A DNA stretch of 14,676 nt from Sulfuritalea sp. (GCA_016712985.1 JADJQA010000055.1:1-14676); one strand, 5' to 3'; positions 1 to 10,076 are shown, numbered from the stretch's first letter. Translations and numbers: made by a program. The notes: generated by a model from the letters alone, not told the origin.

Positions 1-12
1 TCCGCTATTCGC
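1..12. repeat. IS left terminal inverted repeat
   Basis: TCCGCTATTCGC, an exact reverse complement of 1999-2010. It lies at the extreme edge of the window, so its outer extent is unknown. Confidence 0.65.
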
Positions 13-98
13 CGTAATTCTTCCCAATTTTGCGAACCGCGCGGGCGCAAGCGTCTGATTGATATGGCATGGAGTTCTGCGGAATCGGCCAAACACGT

Positions 99-114
99 TG
101 TAGTGCCGACCTTC
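99..114 (+). repeat. IS subterminal direct repeat, copy 1
   Basis: TGTAGTGCCGACCTTC is identical to 1939-1954 and in the same orientation. Copy 1 sits about 40 bp before the transposase start; copy 2 overlaps its stop codon. The role is unknown; a subterminal transposase-binding or regulatory site is possible. Confidence 0.55.
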
Positions 115-152
115 CTCTTGCGTAGTGGTTGTGTCGTGGGCATATTGTCGGC

Positions 153-1943
153 ATGTTTCTGACATGCAAGACGCGCAAGAAGAAGGATGGCAAGACGCAC
201 CGCTATTGGAGCGTCGTAGAGAACCGCCGACGCAAGGGCGGGGGCATGGTGCAACGGCACGTGCTGTACCTGGGCGAGATCAACGATGCGGCGGCGTCCG
301 GGAGCGAGATTATCGACATGCTGGAAGGCAACAGTGGAGCGTACCAAGGTGATAGCGATATTCCCGGAAGACCGGCAAGCGCCGGAGCTGGATTGCGCGG
401 GTGGTCCAGGTGCGCCTGGACCAATTGCGTCTGGAGCGACCACGACAATGGGGCGCCTGCTGGTTGGCGCTGGAGTTCTGGAGTTGGCTGCAACTTCTGA
501 CGAATTCTGGGAAGAGAGGCTACTCTGGCCAGTCGCAAGGGCACGGACTGGCTGAACGTGCTGAAGACTTGCGGTCTATCGCCTGGTCGATCCGGGCAGT
601 GAATGGCGTTCGCATCGACAGTGGTATGTTTCCACCGCCATCGGTCACCTGCTGGACGAAGACCTGGGCGTGGCGCAGCCGGACACCCTGTACCGCTGCT
701 CGGACAAGTTGGTCGCGCACAAGCGCGCGCTTCTTCGGCTTTCAAGCCACGGCTTTGTAAGCCTGTTCGGTGCGTTTCGAGATCCTGCTGTATGACCTGA
801 CCAGCACTCTGGCTTGAGTGCGATCCGCCGCAGAACACGGCAAGCGCCGCCATGGGTACAGCCGGGATCATCGGCCCGATTGCGTGCAAGTCGTGATCGC
901 GTTGATCGTGACCCCCGAGGGCTTCCCGCTGGCCTACGAAGCCCTGTTTGGGAATGTTCCCCGGACAACAGCACCCTGAGCGCTTCGTCGAGGTGATCGA
1001 GCAGCAGTACGGATTCGCCCAGCATCTGGCTGATCAATCGAGGCATCCCGGGACTGAGGAGGTGCTGGCGAAGTTGCGCCAGCGGGAGGTGCTTGCGCGC
1101 CACCTGGTGGGCACGCCCAAGGGTCGTTTTGAGCAAAACCGGGAAAGGCCTGGAACAGCTTTGGGAAAAGGGCGCGAAGAAGCCGCGGGGAAGCTGCTGG
1201 AGCGCGAAGGCGAGATCTACATCCTGGCGCAGTACGGTGGACCATGAGCGCGGCACAGGCCGGCGCCTGGAAGCGACTTATCAAGCGGCTCGCTGAACCG
1301 TGCAAGCGCAGAAACTGGACCGCGACGAGCTGTTGCTCAAACTGGGTGCGGCGAAGAAGGAGGCCGGCTGGCCTATGCGCTGATCGCCGTCGAACTTCCG
1401 CCCAAGGAGCAGCCGGCACAGACCGGCAGTTTCCGGGTCAGCCTGAACCAGTTTTCAAGCTGCGGCAGGTGCGCCGGCGCGAAGGCCACCACCGCTGGCT
1501 TCGCTTCGAACCTGGAACGCGAGTCTCCGGCGAAACTCTGGGAGTTCCTGCATATTCAACTGACCGATATCGAGCAGGCGTTCAAGGGAACTCAAGCCGA
1601 TCTCGCTGTTCGACCGATCTGGCATCAGAAGGACAAGCGCATCGAAGCCCATATCTTCGTGGCTTTCCCCGCCTACCGCCTTCAGGTCAGTATGAAGGCC
1701 AGCTCGCTGCCCCGCCCTGGCTTGACTCCGCGCACGGTGCTGGAGAAGCTCGCCGGCCTGCAGATGGTCGATGTCTATCTGCCCACCACCGACGGCCGGC
1801 AATTGCTCCTGCGCCGCTACACGGAACCGGATGCCGACCAGCGCCTGCTGCTCGCTCAACTCAAGTTGCAACTCCCCAAACAACCTCCACCACAAATTGC
1901 CGTGTCATTACCCGCAAAGCACCTTTCACCAACCACCGTGTAG
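153..1943 (+). pseudogene. IS1634-family transposase, multiply frameshifted
   Basis: This is the transposase of the IS element, a DDE-type enzyme that would cut and join the IS ends. The start chosen is ATG at 153, because the product opens with MFLTCKTRKKKDGKTHRYW, the usual N-terminus of this family (a TKT-x-KDGK-x-YW pattern followed by a QRHVLYLGEIN-like strand). Later pieces lie in different frames: YDLTST near 790, a TPEGFPLAYE-like stretch near 910-945, LVGTPKG near 1107-1130, and PIWHQKDKRIEAHIFVAF near 1615-1665 in the C-terminal catalytic part. The gene ends at TAG 1941-1943. The span corresponds to about 597 codons, close to full length for the family. At least six frame changes interrupt it and the strand following YDLTST is lost, so as written it cannot make an active transposase. 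Many shifts remove or add a single base, so error and true decay cannot be told apart here. Confidence 0.85.
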
Positions 1944-1954
1944 TGCCGACCTTC
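1939..1954 (+). repeat. IS subterminal direct repeat, copy 2
   Basis: TGTAGTGCCGACCTTC, identical over 16 bp to 99-114. It contains the transposase stop codon TAG at 1941-1943. Confidence 0.55.
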
Positions 1955-1998
1955 TGACTTGGCTTCCATGCATTTCGGTCACTAGCTGTTTCCACCCC

Positions 1999-2010
1999 GC
2001 GAATAGCGGA
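1999..2010. repeat. IS right terminal inverted repeat
   Basis: GCGAATAGCGGA, an exact reverse complement of 1-12, located 55 bp after the transposase stop codon. It ends 7 bp before the GTG taken as the start of the methyltransferase gene. Confidence 0.65.
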
Positions 2011-2017
2011 AGTGGGG

Positions 2018-4050
2018 GTGGCGCTGAAAACCGCCAACCTCGCCGACATCTGGCGTGTCCTGTCTGTCAGGGAGGGCAGGCCCATTGCGAGAAGGAATGC
2101 AGTGACGACGGGGAGGCACCCATCCGCGAGAACTTCGACGTCAATCAGATCATCGCCGTGCGCCGCATGGGCGAGGCGATCTATCCGGCACTGACACCAA
2201 TCAATGCTGTGCATAACGGCGACCATGCACAGCCACATCACGTCCTGATCGAAGCCGACAATTTCCACGCGCTGCAACTGATGTTGTTCCCCTATGAAGG
2301 AAAGGTCGACTGTATCTACATCGACCCGCCTTACAACACGGGCGCCAAGGACTGGAAATACAACAACGATTTTGTTGATAAAAATGATGCCTGGCAGCAC
2401 AGCAAGTGGCTGACATTCATGGCTAGACGTTTGCGGCTCGCCAAGCGGCTACTGAAACCGGATACGGGGGCGCTAATCGTCACTATCGACGAGAAGGAGT
2501 ATCTGCGCCTTGGAATGCTTCTGGAGCAAGAGTTTCCCGAAGCGCGGATGCAGATGGTCAGCACTATGATCAACCCGGCGAGCGTCGCCCGTGCGGGCGG
2601 GTTTGGTCGCAGCGACGAATACATCTTCATCGTCCTTTGGGCGAGGCTGCGCCAGCTCGCATCCGGTTGAGCCGGGAATGGGTATCCAGTAAGGGGCGCA
2701 CTCACACTGGCAATATCCGATGGGATTTGCTCCGTCGTTCGGGTACAAATGCATCAAGAAATCATTCGCCGGGATGCTTTTATCCGATCTACATCGACCC
2801 GGACGATCACTGCATTACTCATGTAGGTGACCCGCTTACCGTGGAGCAATCTCAACCGCCAACCATGCAAGGATCGGTTGCCGTGCTGCCAATTCGTAAG
2901 GACAGAAGTGAGGGTAACTGGCAGTGGTCGCCCGATACCTTCAAGGAGCGCATGGCGCAGGGTCGCGTCCGTGTCGGCGGCAATGCGACGCGGGGCTTCG
3001 GTTCTTCGCTTCTTCGTCGAAGACAATCCCAACGCGCTGATTGTCGATTTTTTCGCCGGCAGTGGCACCACCCTCAACGCTGTCAACCTGCTCAACGCCA
3101 CCGATGGCGGTCAGCGGCAGTGCATCATCGTCACCAATAACGAAGTCTCCGAAGAAGAAGCGCGCGATCTGACGGCGCAAGGCTTTCAACCGGGGCAGGA
3201 GGAATGGGACCAGCACGGCATCTGCCGTTCTGTGACCTGGCCGCGCTCGAAGTTCACCATTCTTGGCGAGCGCGACGACGGCACCGCACTGTCGGGCGAC
3301 TACCTCACCGGCAAGCAGGTGGCAAGCGAGAAGCAGCGCAGCATTCGCCAGTTGGGCTTTGCCGACGGACGCAATCTCACCGTGCCGCAGCGCAAGCAGG
3401 TGGCCGCGCTGTGGCCGGCCGTGCCGCAAAGCAAGATCGACGACGCGCCGTGGTTCCTCGATGACGAGATCGCTGTGTCGGTATTGTGGGACGTACAGCA
3501 GGCGACAAGCTGGCTGGAAGAACTGGCGGAAGCCGATCATGTCACCGAGGTGTGCGTGGTGACGATGGAGAACCGGCTGTTCCACGGCGCTCAAGGCGCA
3601 GATTGCCGAAACGCTGGGGCCGCAGTCGGTGACGGAGGACGAGAAACGGCCGATGGCGCAGGGCTTTGCCGCGAACCTCGAATATTTCCGGCTGGATTTT
3701 CTGACGCCCAGCGAGAGGTGCAGATGGGAGGCAGTTTGCCGCCATCCTGCCGCTGCTGTGGATGACGGCCGGTGCGCGCGGCTTGCGCCCAGCCGCTCCC
3801 GATCCGCATGCACCGTGGCTGCTGCCGGCAGGGTGCCCTTTCGCCGTGCTGATGCAGGAAACCCGCTTCAAGCGATTTTGTGCGCCATGTCGAAGCACGT
3901 TCCGATCTGACGCACATTTTCATCGTGACCAATTCGACGGACACGGTCCACAAGCTGCGCCAGGAGTGGCCCGAGCGCCGCGTGGTGCAGCTTTACAAGG
4001 ATTACCTTGAGAACTTCCGTATCAACCTGTCGGAGAGTCCCGCGCCATGA
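2018..4050 (+). CDS. mod: Type III restriction-modification DNA methyltransferase (Mod), frameshifted
   Basis: Mod is the modification and target-recognition subunit: it transfers a methyl group from S-adenosylmethionine to adenine and is needed by Res for cleavage. The order of motifs, DPPY (IDPPYNTG, D at 2323) before the SAM-binding motif (DFFAGSGTT, 3046-3069), is the beta-class arrangement typical of type III Mod. An N-terminal block contains RENFDVN and AVRRMGEAIYPAL (about 2128-2190). The C-terminus reads YKDYLENFRIN and stops at TGA 4048-4050, overlapping the res start as ATGA. The reading frame must change near 2095, 2636, 3000, 3583, 3712, 3730 and 3873; reading across these gives about 677 codons. 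The start is uncertain: GTG 2018 opens a plausible stretch (LADIWRVLSVREGRPI) but lies 8 bp past the IS end, so the native start may be lost. The region between DPPY and FAGSG, about 243 codons, seems short for the family and may have lost material near 3000. Confidence 0.85.
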
Positions 4051-6566
4051 AACTTGAGTTGAAGGATTTTCAGGATGTCGCGGTTGACGATCTGCTGCGC
4101 AAGCTGCGCCCGGCAAAGCGAGAGGCGCAGGACGAGGGCACGCATCAGGCCGTGATCCTCGCCGCACCGACAGGATCGGGCAAGACGGTCATCACTGCGG
4201 CCTTGATTGAGGAAATCCTGACCGGCTCTGACCGCATCGAGGCGGAACCGGATGCGGTGTTTCTGTGGCTGTCCGATCAGCCGGTGCTCAACGAGCAATC
4301 GAAAAAGCGCATTGCCTCGGCATCGAGCAAGCTGGGCAATAACGATCTGGTGATCGTGGATGCCGATTTCGACCGTGAAACCTTTACCGGGGGCAAGCTG
4401 TATTTCATCAATACGCAGAAGCTAGGCCGTGGCACGCTGTTGACTTCCAGCAAGGGCGACAAGCGGCAATACACGATTTGGGAAACCATCAGCAACACGA
4501 CGAGGACCAAGGCTGACCGCTTCTATCTCATCATCGACGAAGCGCACCGCGGCACCAAACCGCCAAGTACGCGAGACGCCAACGACCGGCTGACGGTGAT
4601 GCAGAAGTTTGTCAAGGGATCGGCTGGCGAAATACCGCCCATCGACTTGATTCTCGGTGTTTCGGCCACGCCGCAACGATTCCAGCAGCTTATCGACAGC
4701 GAGGCCAACCGCACGCCGCGCAAGTGCGAAGTCAATCCGCTGGACGTGCGCGCTTCCGGCTTGCTGAAAGACCGCATCATGGTTTTTTACCCCAACGAGG
4801 ATTTTCCGACTGACACGACCATGCTGCGCGCCGCCGTGAAGCAGTGGCACGCAATGGTGAAGGATGGCGCAGCTACACACAGGCGCAGGGTTTGCCGATG
4901 GTGCAGCCGGCGCTGATCATCCAGGTGCAGGATGGCAGTAGCGAGGCGCTTTCGCGCACCTGATCTGAACGAGGTGATCGCTACCATCGAGAAGGAAACC
5001 GGCCCGCTCAATCCACTTGAAATCGCGCACTGTTTTGAGCATGACGCCCCGCTTACCGCGCATGGGGTACTGATTCCAAAGATTGATCCGTCGCGGATTC
5101 AAGACGAAACCGGCATCCGTTTCGTGCTGTTCAAGATGGCGCTGACCACCGGCTGGGACTGCCCGCGCGCAGAGGTGATGATGTCGTTCCGCACGGCGCA
5201 GGACGATACCCTGATCGCGCAGTTGATCGGCCGTATGGTAAGGACACCCTTGGCGCGCCGTATCGAGGGCAGCGAAGCTCTCAACTCGGTGTCGCTCTAT
5301 CTGCCGCACTACGACAAGGAAGGTCTGTCGCGCGTCGTCAATCACCTGAAACAGGGCGACCCGATGGAGTTGCCGCCGACTGACGTGGAGGATGGTGCGA
5401 AGTTGGTCACTTTCAAGCGTGACGGCGACATGACCGAAGCCTTCGAGGCGCTGACCGATTTGCCAACCTATCGCGTGGAGCGTATCCGCAAGCTGTCGAA
5501 CACGCGCCGGCTGATGCGCTTGTCGCGCCTGTTGACGACAATGCACGAAGTCGACATTACGGCATGGGATGGCTCGAAGAAGCTCATCATCGACACGCTG
5601 GATGCGGAGATTGCCAGGCTCAAACAGGATGATGCGAATTTCGATACGAAGGTGCAGACATCCGGCACCATCACGCCGAATGCCGTCACCGTCGAGCAAG
5701 GCACATGGAAAGAAATTCACGGCCAGACGCTGACGGTGCCGCTGGACGAGAAGAACATCGAAGACTTGTTCAACCGTGCCGGGCAGCGTCTTGGCGAGGG
5801 GCTACACCTCGATTACTGGCAGACGCACTATGACCGCGACGAGGCCGACGACATGCCGAACCGCGCGAAGCTGGAGCTATTTCTCTGCCTGCAAGACGAA
5901 AAGGCATGGAAGGCGCTCGAAAAAACCTGCGGCGACCGGATAAATGCGCTGCTCAAGCAGCACAAGGCCGCCATCAAGAAGCTGACCACGGCCGAGCAGG
6001 AGGATTACAACAAGGTGCAAGAGGTTGCCAAAGACCCCGAGCCGCTGGCCTTCCTGCCCCCAGCGGAGATCATGCTGTCGGTGGATGCCAAAGACCCGAC
6101 CTACCGCGCCTATGCCCATCATCTTTATATCGACGCCACCGGGCATTTCGTCGCGCAATTGAATAGTTGGGAGCACGCCGTTATTGAGGTCGAAATCGCT
6201 CGCGACGATGTCATCGGGTGGCTGCGCAACTTCGAGCGCAAGCCGTGGGCGCTGGCGCTGCCCTATGAAACGGTGGCGTGGTGAAACCGATGTTTCCCGA
6301 TTTTCTGGTAGTGCGCCGGGATGGTGCCGGGCTGCTGGTGGATATTCTCGAACCGCACGCGCCTTCACTGGCTGACAGCTACGCCAAGGCGAAGGGTCTG
6401 GCGCAGTTCGCCGCGAAACATCCGGGGCAATTTGGCCGCATCGAGTTGATCCGGTTGGATGGTCAAGAGATCAAGCGGCTGGATATGGATGACCGAATAA
6501 CCGGCCAAGGTGCTGGCGGTGAATAGCAATGCGGGGCTGGATTTGGTGTTTGGGATAATGGGATAA
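4047..6566 (+). CDS. res: Type III restriction endonuclease subunit (Res), SF2 helicase plus nuclease, frameshifted
   Basis: Res is the ATP-dependent translocase/nuclease partner of Mod. Helicase motifs in order: Walker A PTGSGKT (4167-4187), DEAH (4536-4547), SATPQR (about 4660-4680), TGWDCPRAE (about 5150-5175) and QLIGRMVRTP (5220-5249). The C-terminal nuclease segment has PDF (Asp at 6299) followed by VDILEPH (Asp 6341, Glu 6350, His 6356), that is PD...E-x-H rather than the classical E-x-K. The start is ATG 4047, inside the mod stop (ATGA overlap), with GGAG at 4032-4035 as possible ribosome site; this implies translational coupling. The frame must change near 4873, 4962, 6277 and between 6490 and 6506. 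After the last change the protein ends KVLAVNSNAGLDLVFGIMG with TAA 6564-6566, the tail expected for this family. Conceptual length is about 839 residues, normal for Res. The balanced single-base shifts favour sequencing error over decay. Confidence 0.85.
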
Positions 6567-6596
6567 ACGCATAGAGCCATTAACCGCCGTGTCCTC

Positions 6597-6612
6597 AGCG
6601 CTGACTTTTGCC
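6597..6612 (-). repeat. Divergent copy of the dispersed AGTCGGCGCT repeat
   Basis: AGCGCTGACTTTTGCC matches 9673-9688 at 15 of 16 bases. It overlaps a 10-bp palindrome TCAGCGCTGA (6595-6604) in the 175-bp gap between res and the next gene. Chance similarity cannot be excluded for this copy. Confidence 0.35.
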
Positions 6613-6741
6613 AGGCATGACGCATTCCGGCAAGTCTCTCGGTAGTGGCTTCCGTGCTTGGTAGAGAGTATTTCCGCAGGCTCATCCCTTGCGCCAGCGA
6701 TCCGCGATGATGCGCCATGAGGCAAACGATTCGAGGTCAGC

Positions 6742-7038
6742 ATGAATTGGTTTGAGCAACTGAAGGTACATCTGTTTCCGCCCGTCACGCGGCGGATGGC
6801 GCTGGACATCGCGACGCAGGCGCTGGTGCGGTCTGTGGTATCCGAGCCGATGATCTGCCACGGCAGGAAGCCGCCGCAATTTCGGATTTATGCCAATCCA
6901 CCCGAGCCCTGCTGGTGGGTGCAGGCGCCCTGGGGCGATGGCAAGGATGGGCTCATGATTCGCAGCAGCCGCGCGATTGTGATCGGCAGGCGGACGGGAA
7001 CTGTTCATTACGATGGTTCGGCCGGTGACGAGGGATAG
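6742..7038 (+). CDS. Small protein of unknown function upstream of the kinase
   Basis: An uninterrupted 98-codon frame starts at ATG 6742 with GAGG at 6733-6736 spaced correctly as ribosome site and stops at TAG 7036-7038. I do not recognise the family. The product has no signal peptide or membrane segment; it has a Trp-rich middle (PPEPCWWVQAPWGDG) and a predicted beta-rich C-terminal half (SSRAIVIGRRTGTVHYDGS), so it looks like a small compact soluble domain. It lies 175 bp after res and 75 bp before the kinase in the same direction, so it may be cotranscribed with the kinase. It is one of the few frames in the window free of shifts, and the ribosome site supports it being real. Confidence 0.65.
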   Translation: MNWFEQLKVHLFPPVTRRMALDIATQALVRSVVSEPMICHGRKPPQFRIYANPPEPCWWVQAPWGDGKDGLMIRSSRAIVIGRRTGTVHYDGSAGDEG

Positions 7039-7113
7039 CCCCGGTTCAACGCTATGCGAACGCAGAACATCCAAGCCTTGCGCGTCCACAATTGCCGGCA
7101 TTGATCGTCATCC

Positions 7114-8845
7114 ATGCAACTGCCCATACTCCCGCTCGACAACAAGTATCAGATCATCCGTTCGCTTGGCGAAGGAGGATTCGGGCGGGTGTGGCTGGCC
7201 GAGAATGTGGTGCTCGCCGGTCGGTTTGTTGCTATCAAGCAACTCCGCAACGAGTCGATTGGCAATGGATTGATGCTGGTCGAGGAAATGCACCATCTGT
7301 CCTCGCTCGATCATCCGCACGTCGTCAAGTTCCTGCACCATTTTCAGGACGAGGAGAATCTCTATCTGGTCATGGAGTATTGCGCGGGTGGCAGTCTGGA
7401 TGCACTTGCGCGCGGACGCACGCTGGCTCCGGCCAAGGTGTTCGCCTGGGGAAAGACCCTGACCGATACCCTGGCCGAAGTTCATCGACACGACATTGTC
7501 CATCACGACATCAAGCCGCAAAACCTGTTGCTTACCGACGACGGTCGGCTGAAGGTCGCCGATTTCGGCGTGGCCAATCGCAATTGGGGCACGCGGGCCT
7601 ATATGGCGCCGGAACTCTCACTGGGCGAGGCATCCAGTGACGATGTGCGCATCGACATCTATGCTCTCGGTGTTACTTTGCTGGAGCTGCTGGTTGGCCG
7701 CAATCCCTTGCGCGACATTCCCGACAATGAATTGCTGCGGGCAAAAATCCTGCACGAGTTCATCCCGACAACCCTCGACCGCTGGATTCAGGAAATTCTG
7801 CTGAAGGCCACTCATCCCACGCCGGAGCAGCGATTCCAGTCGATGGAGGATTTCTCGCAGGCCATCGACTCGCGACATGTCCCGTACATCATTGATCGCG
7901 ACAGATTGAAGGCGCACGGCCTTGCAGAAAAGGCCAGAAACATGATCGCCCGCAGAAAATGGGTTACGGCAAAGAGCTACATCGACCATGCTTTGCTGCT
8001 GGCACCAGACTGCATTTCGGCACTGGTCATCGGCGGACGCCTTGAACTGTTGATGCGCCGCACGGCGTATGCCAAGACCTTCTTCTCCGAGGCGGTTCGC
8101 ATCAGTCCGCGCGTCAATCTACAGAAGGAACTCGGCTGGATCGCCTTGGAAGAAGGCAATCATGCCCAGGCGATTTCCATGCTGACCGACTACTTGCAAC
8201 GGGACGCGACCGATTACGAGGCAAGCAACCTGCTGATCCAGTGCTTCTACGAAGCGAGCCGCTACGAGCTTGGCATGCGGCTGGCGGACGCGGTTATCGC
8301 GCAGAAGGTGGCCAACGACTGTTTTGAGAACAACCAATTCTTGTGCCGGCTGTTGTTGGAGGAATGCTCGCCCGGCTTCTTGGCCGATCATGAAAAGGAC
8401 AAGCTGACCAATCCTTTCATGCGCATGAATCTTGACATCGCCACGGAATCCCCCGCGAGTTGGACCAGGGATGACCGACCGCCGCTGAAATCAAAATTGC
8501 TGTTTCAGGATTACCGATTCGGAACTCCTGAGAAACGCCGCAAGCCACATACGCTGGTCTTCGATTGTGGCGATGGCTATACCTATACCTTTCAGAAGCC
8601 ACTCGTCACCCTCGGTCGCAACGCCTCTAACGACATACCGTTCAGGCAAAATGGGTCAGTCGTCGGCATGCGGTGATAGTCAATTTTCCCGGCGATGTCT
8701 GGATCTACGATATGGGCAGCGTGACGGGTGTTAGGCCGTCGACGGCACTCGGGTATCGGGCAAGGCGTTCCTCGATGGCGTACATGGGCTGAAGATCGGA
8801 GCGCGGCCGATCAAGGTGGTGACCGACGAAGGATTGCTGGTTTGA
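7114..8845 (+). CDS. Ser/Thr protein kinase with TPR-like repeats and FHA domain
   Basis: A Hanks-type kinase expected to phosphorylate Ser/Thr on partner proteins in the cytoplasm; no transmembrane segment is seen. The kinase domain is residues about 10-265: glycine loop GEGGFGRV, ATP-anchoring Lys in VAIKQL, catalytic loop HHDIKPQN, metal-binding DFG, then GTRAYMAPE. The residue before the catalytic Asp is His, so it is a non-RD kinase, and only 12 residues separate DFG from APE, an unusually short activation segment. Residues about 270-430 are helical TPR-like repeats for protein contacts. The C-terminus is an FHA phosphothreonine-binding domain (LGRNASNDIPF, then VSRRHAVIV, then GSVTGV). 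The frame must change near 8653 and between 8730 and 8738; after that it ends GLKIGARPIKVVTDEGLLV with TGA 8843-8845, about 577 residues. No clear ribosome site precedes ATG 7114; the start is chosen because it is just before the glycine loop. A partner phosphatase or FHA substrate gene would be expected downstream, but that DNA is corrupted. Confidence 0.9.
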
Positions 8846-8877
8846 GTAGGGATGGCATGGTTCTGATGGATCCGTTT

Positions 8878-9335
8878 CCGGGGGGCTTTTTCCCCCTACC
8901 CCGCCCCCCCCGCCCCCCCTTTCCCCCCCCCCCCCCCCCCCCGCCCGCCGCCGTTTTCTTTTTCGCCCCAAACCCCCTCCCCCCGCCCTGCGCCCCGCGG
9001 CCCCGGGGGGGGGGTTGGGGGGGGGAAACCACCCCCCCCCCAACCGCGCGGCGCGCCGGGAAGGGGACCACCCCCCGGGGGACTACGGGGGAAGAACAAA
9101 GGGGCGGGGGGGGGGGCGGGGGGGCGTGCGGGGTTTCCGCCTTGGGGGGGCGGCGGTTTTGGCGCTTTTTCCGCCGTGGCCGGATGAAACCGGACACCCC
9201 CCCCGGGGGCCCCACAAAGAAACGGACCGGGCCGCCGGGCGGGCGCCCGCGGTCCCCCCCCCCGGCGGCCCGGGGGGGCATTTTGGGGGGGCTTCCGCGG
9301 GGGGGCGCGGGGGGGCGCGCGGGGGGGGCAAAGTG
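8878..9335. other. G/C homopolymer block, probably unreliable sequence
   Basis: Base composition changes abruptly to almost only G and C in long runs, including 20 consecutive C at 8923-8942 and repeated runs of 7 to 11 G or C in both polarities. No codon structure, ribosome site or recognisable protein can be read; the long open frames across it encode only Pro, Gly, Arg and Ala. Normal sequence resumes at about 9336 (CAAAGTGCTGGATCGGGTC). It sits just after the kinase stop, where another gene of the same module could have been. I read it as base-calling or assembly failure over a real GC-rich stretch, not as a biological element. Confidence 0.7.
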
Positions 9336-9383
9336 CTGGATCGGGTCAAGCGAGTTCCGCATCACCTTCCGACCGCCCGTCAT

Positions 9384-9429
9384 GCGGCTTGCTCCTGGCG
9401 TGTGGGGTAGTCGGGACGCCGCAAGCCGC
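9384..9429. repeat. Nested inverted repeat (bulged hairpin)
   Basis: GCGGCTTGC at 9384-9392 pairs perfectly with GCAAGCCGC at 9421-9429. Inside it GGCGT (9397-9401) pairs with ACGCC (9416-9420). The result is a 9-bp stem, a one-sided 4-nt bulge, a 5-bp stem and a 14-nt loop. No T-run follows, so it is not an intrinsic terminator; its shape is reminiscent of REP-type palindromes. Confidence 0.5.
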
Positions 9430-9672
9430 CTGCCGGGCTACCGCGTCGCGTACTGGACGCCCGCCGTCGCGCAAACAACCGCGCCACGGCTTTGTGCCTT
9501 CGGTCACCGCTGCTGCTCCTGCCCCGCCGCCGCTGCGCCACTGCGCAGGCCAGCGATAACCCCGCTCGCCAGCTTGCGGCTTGCAGGCGGCTACCTCGTC
9601 GTGATCTGAACCGCGCCGTCACGCGGTAAAGCTGCGTCACGGCTTTGTCTCTCCTGCTATCGCCGTCCCGCC

Positions 9673-9688
9673 AGCGCCGACTTTTGCC
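9673..9688 (-). repeat. Dispersed AGTCGGCGCT repeat, inverted copy
   Basis: AGCGCCGACTTTTGCC is the reverse complement of the core found at 10322 and 11127 (AAAGTCGGCGCTgGC). In this copy the GCGATA part is displaced by six bases. Confidence 0.45.
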
Positions 9689-10076
9689 TTGGCCGCCTTG
9701 GTTGCGTACTGCCCGCCGCCTGCGCCGTCGGCGATGAAGCTGCCCACGGCTTCAGCGGCTACGCCGGGGTGCTGCTCGCCGTTCGCACTTCGTGGCCCGC
9801 CGCCGCTTACCTGCGGTGAAGCGGACGGCTGCGATGCCGGGTCGTGTCAGCCTGCAAGGTCAAGACCGTGCCACCTGCTGCATTGCGCATCCATTCGGCG
9901 GCTACGCGGCAAAAACCGTGCCGCGTCCCGTCCTCATTCCTGCTCCATTCCGCAGGTCGCACACCCCAAGGCAAACCCGCTGCGCGGGATTGCCAATCAA
10001 AGTCCGAGTCAGCGCGCATTGCGCGAATGGCACGCAGCCGGGCAGGGGTAAATTCGCCGCTGCGCGTCGAGCTTTA

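Larger units (their letters stand above)
1..2010 (+). mobile_element. IS1634-like (IS4 group) insertion sequence
   Basis: The element is bounded by a 12-bp perfect inverted repeat, TCCGCTATTCGC at 1-12 and GCGAATAGCGGA at 1999-2010, and filled by one transposase-like frame. The window starts on the left repeat itself, so the true outer edge may lie a few bases further left; a contig that stops at an IS end is typical of assembly breaking at a multicopy repeat. The right end abuts the start of the type III methyltransferase gene (first supportable codon at 2018), so the element either truncated that gene or landed immediately in front of it. No target-site duplication can be tested because the left flank is absent. 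Family assignment rests on the transposase. Confidence 0.8.

Noticed and set aside
203..889. Long open frame on the minus strand within the IS
   Set aside because: Antisense shadow of the transposase; composition is Arg/Pro/Ala-rich with no recognisable domain, while the plus strand carries clear transposase blocks.
2941..3813. 290-codon open frame on the minus strand
   Set aside because: It lies opposite the methyltransferase, whose FAGSG motif and downstream blocks are on the plus strand; no domain is visible in the antisense product.
4917..5720. 267-codon open frame on the minus strand
   Set aside because: Shadow of the helicase part of res, which has QLIGRMVRTP and other motifs on the plus strand.
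8728..9609. 293-codon plus-strand open frame running through the G/C block
   Set aside because: Its first part is the FHA coding region read out of frame and the rest is Pro/Gly/Arg from homopolymers; stop codons are absent only because A and T are absent.
9380..9640. Minus-strand open frame before the G/C block
   Set aside because: Arg/Ala-rich, no motif, no ribosome site, and it spans a nested hairpin; not supportable as a gene.
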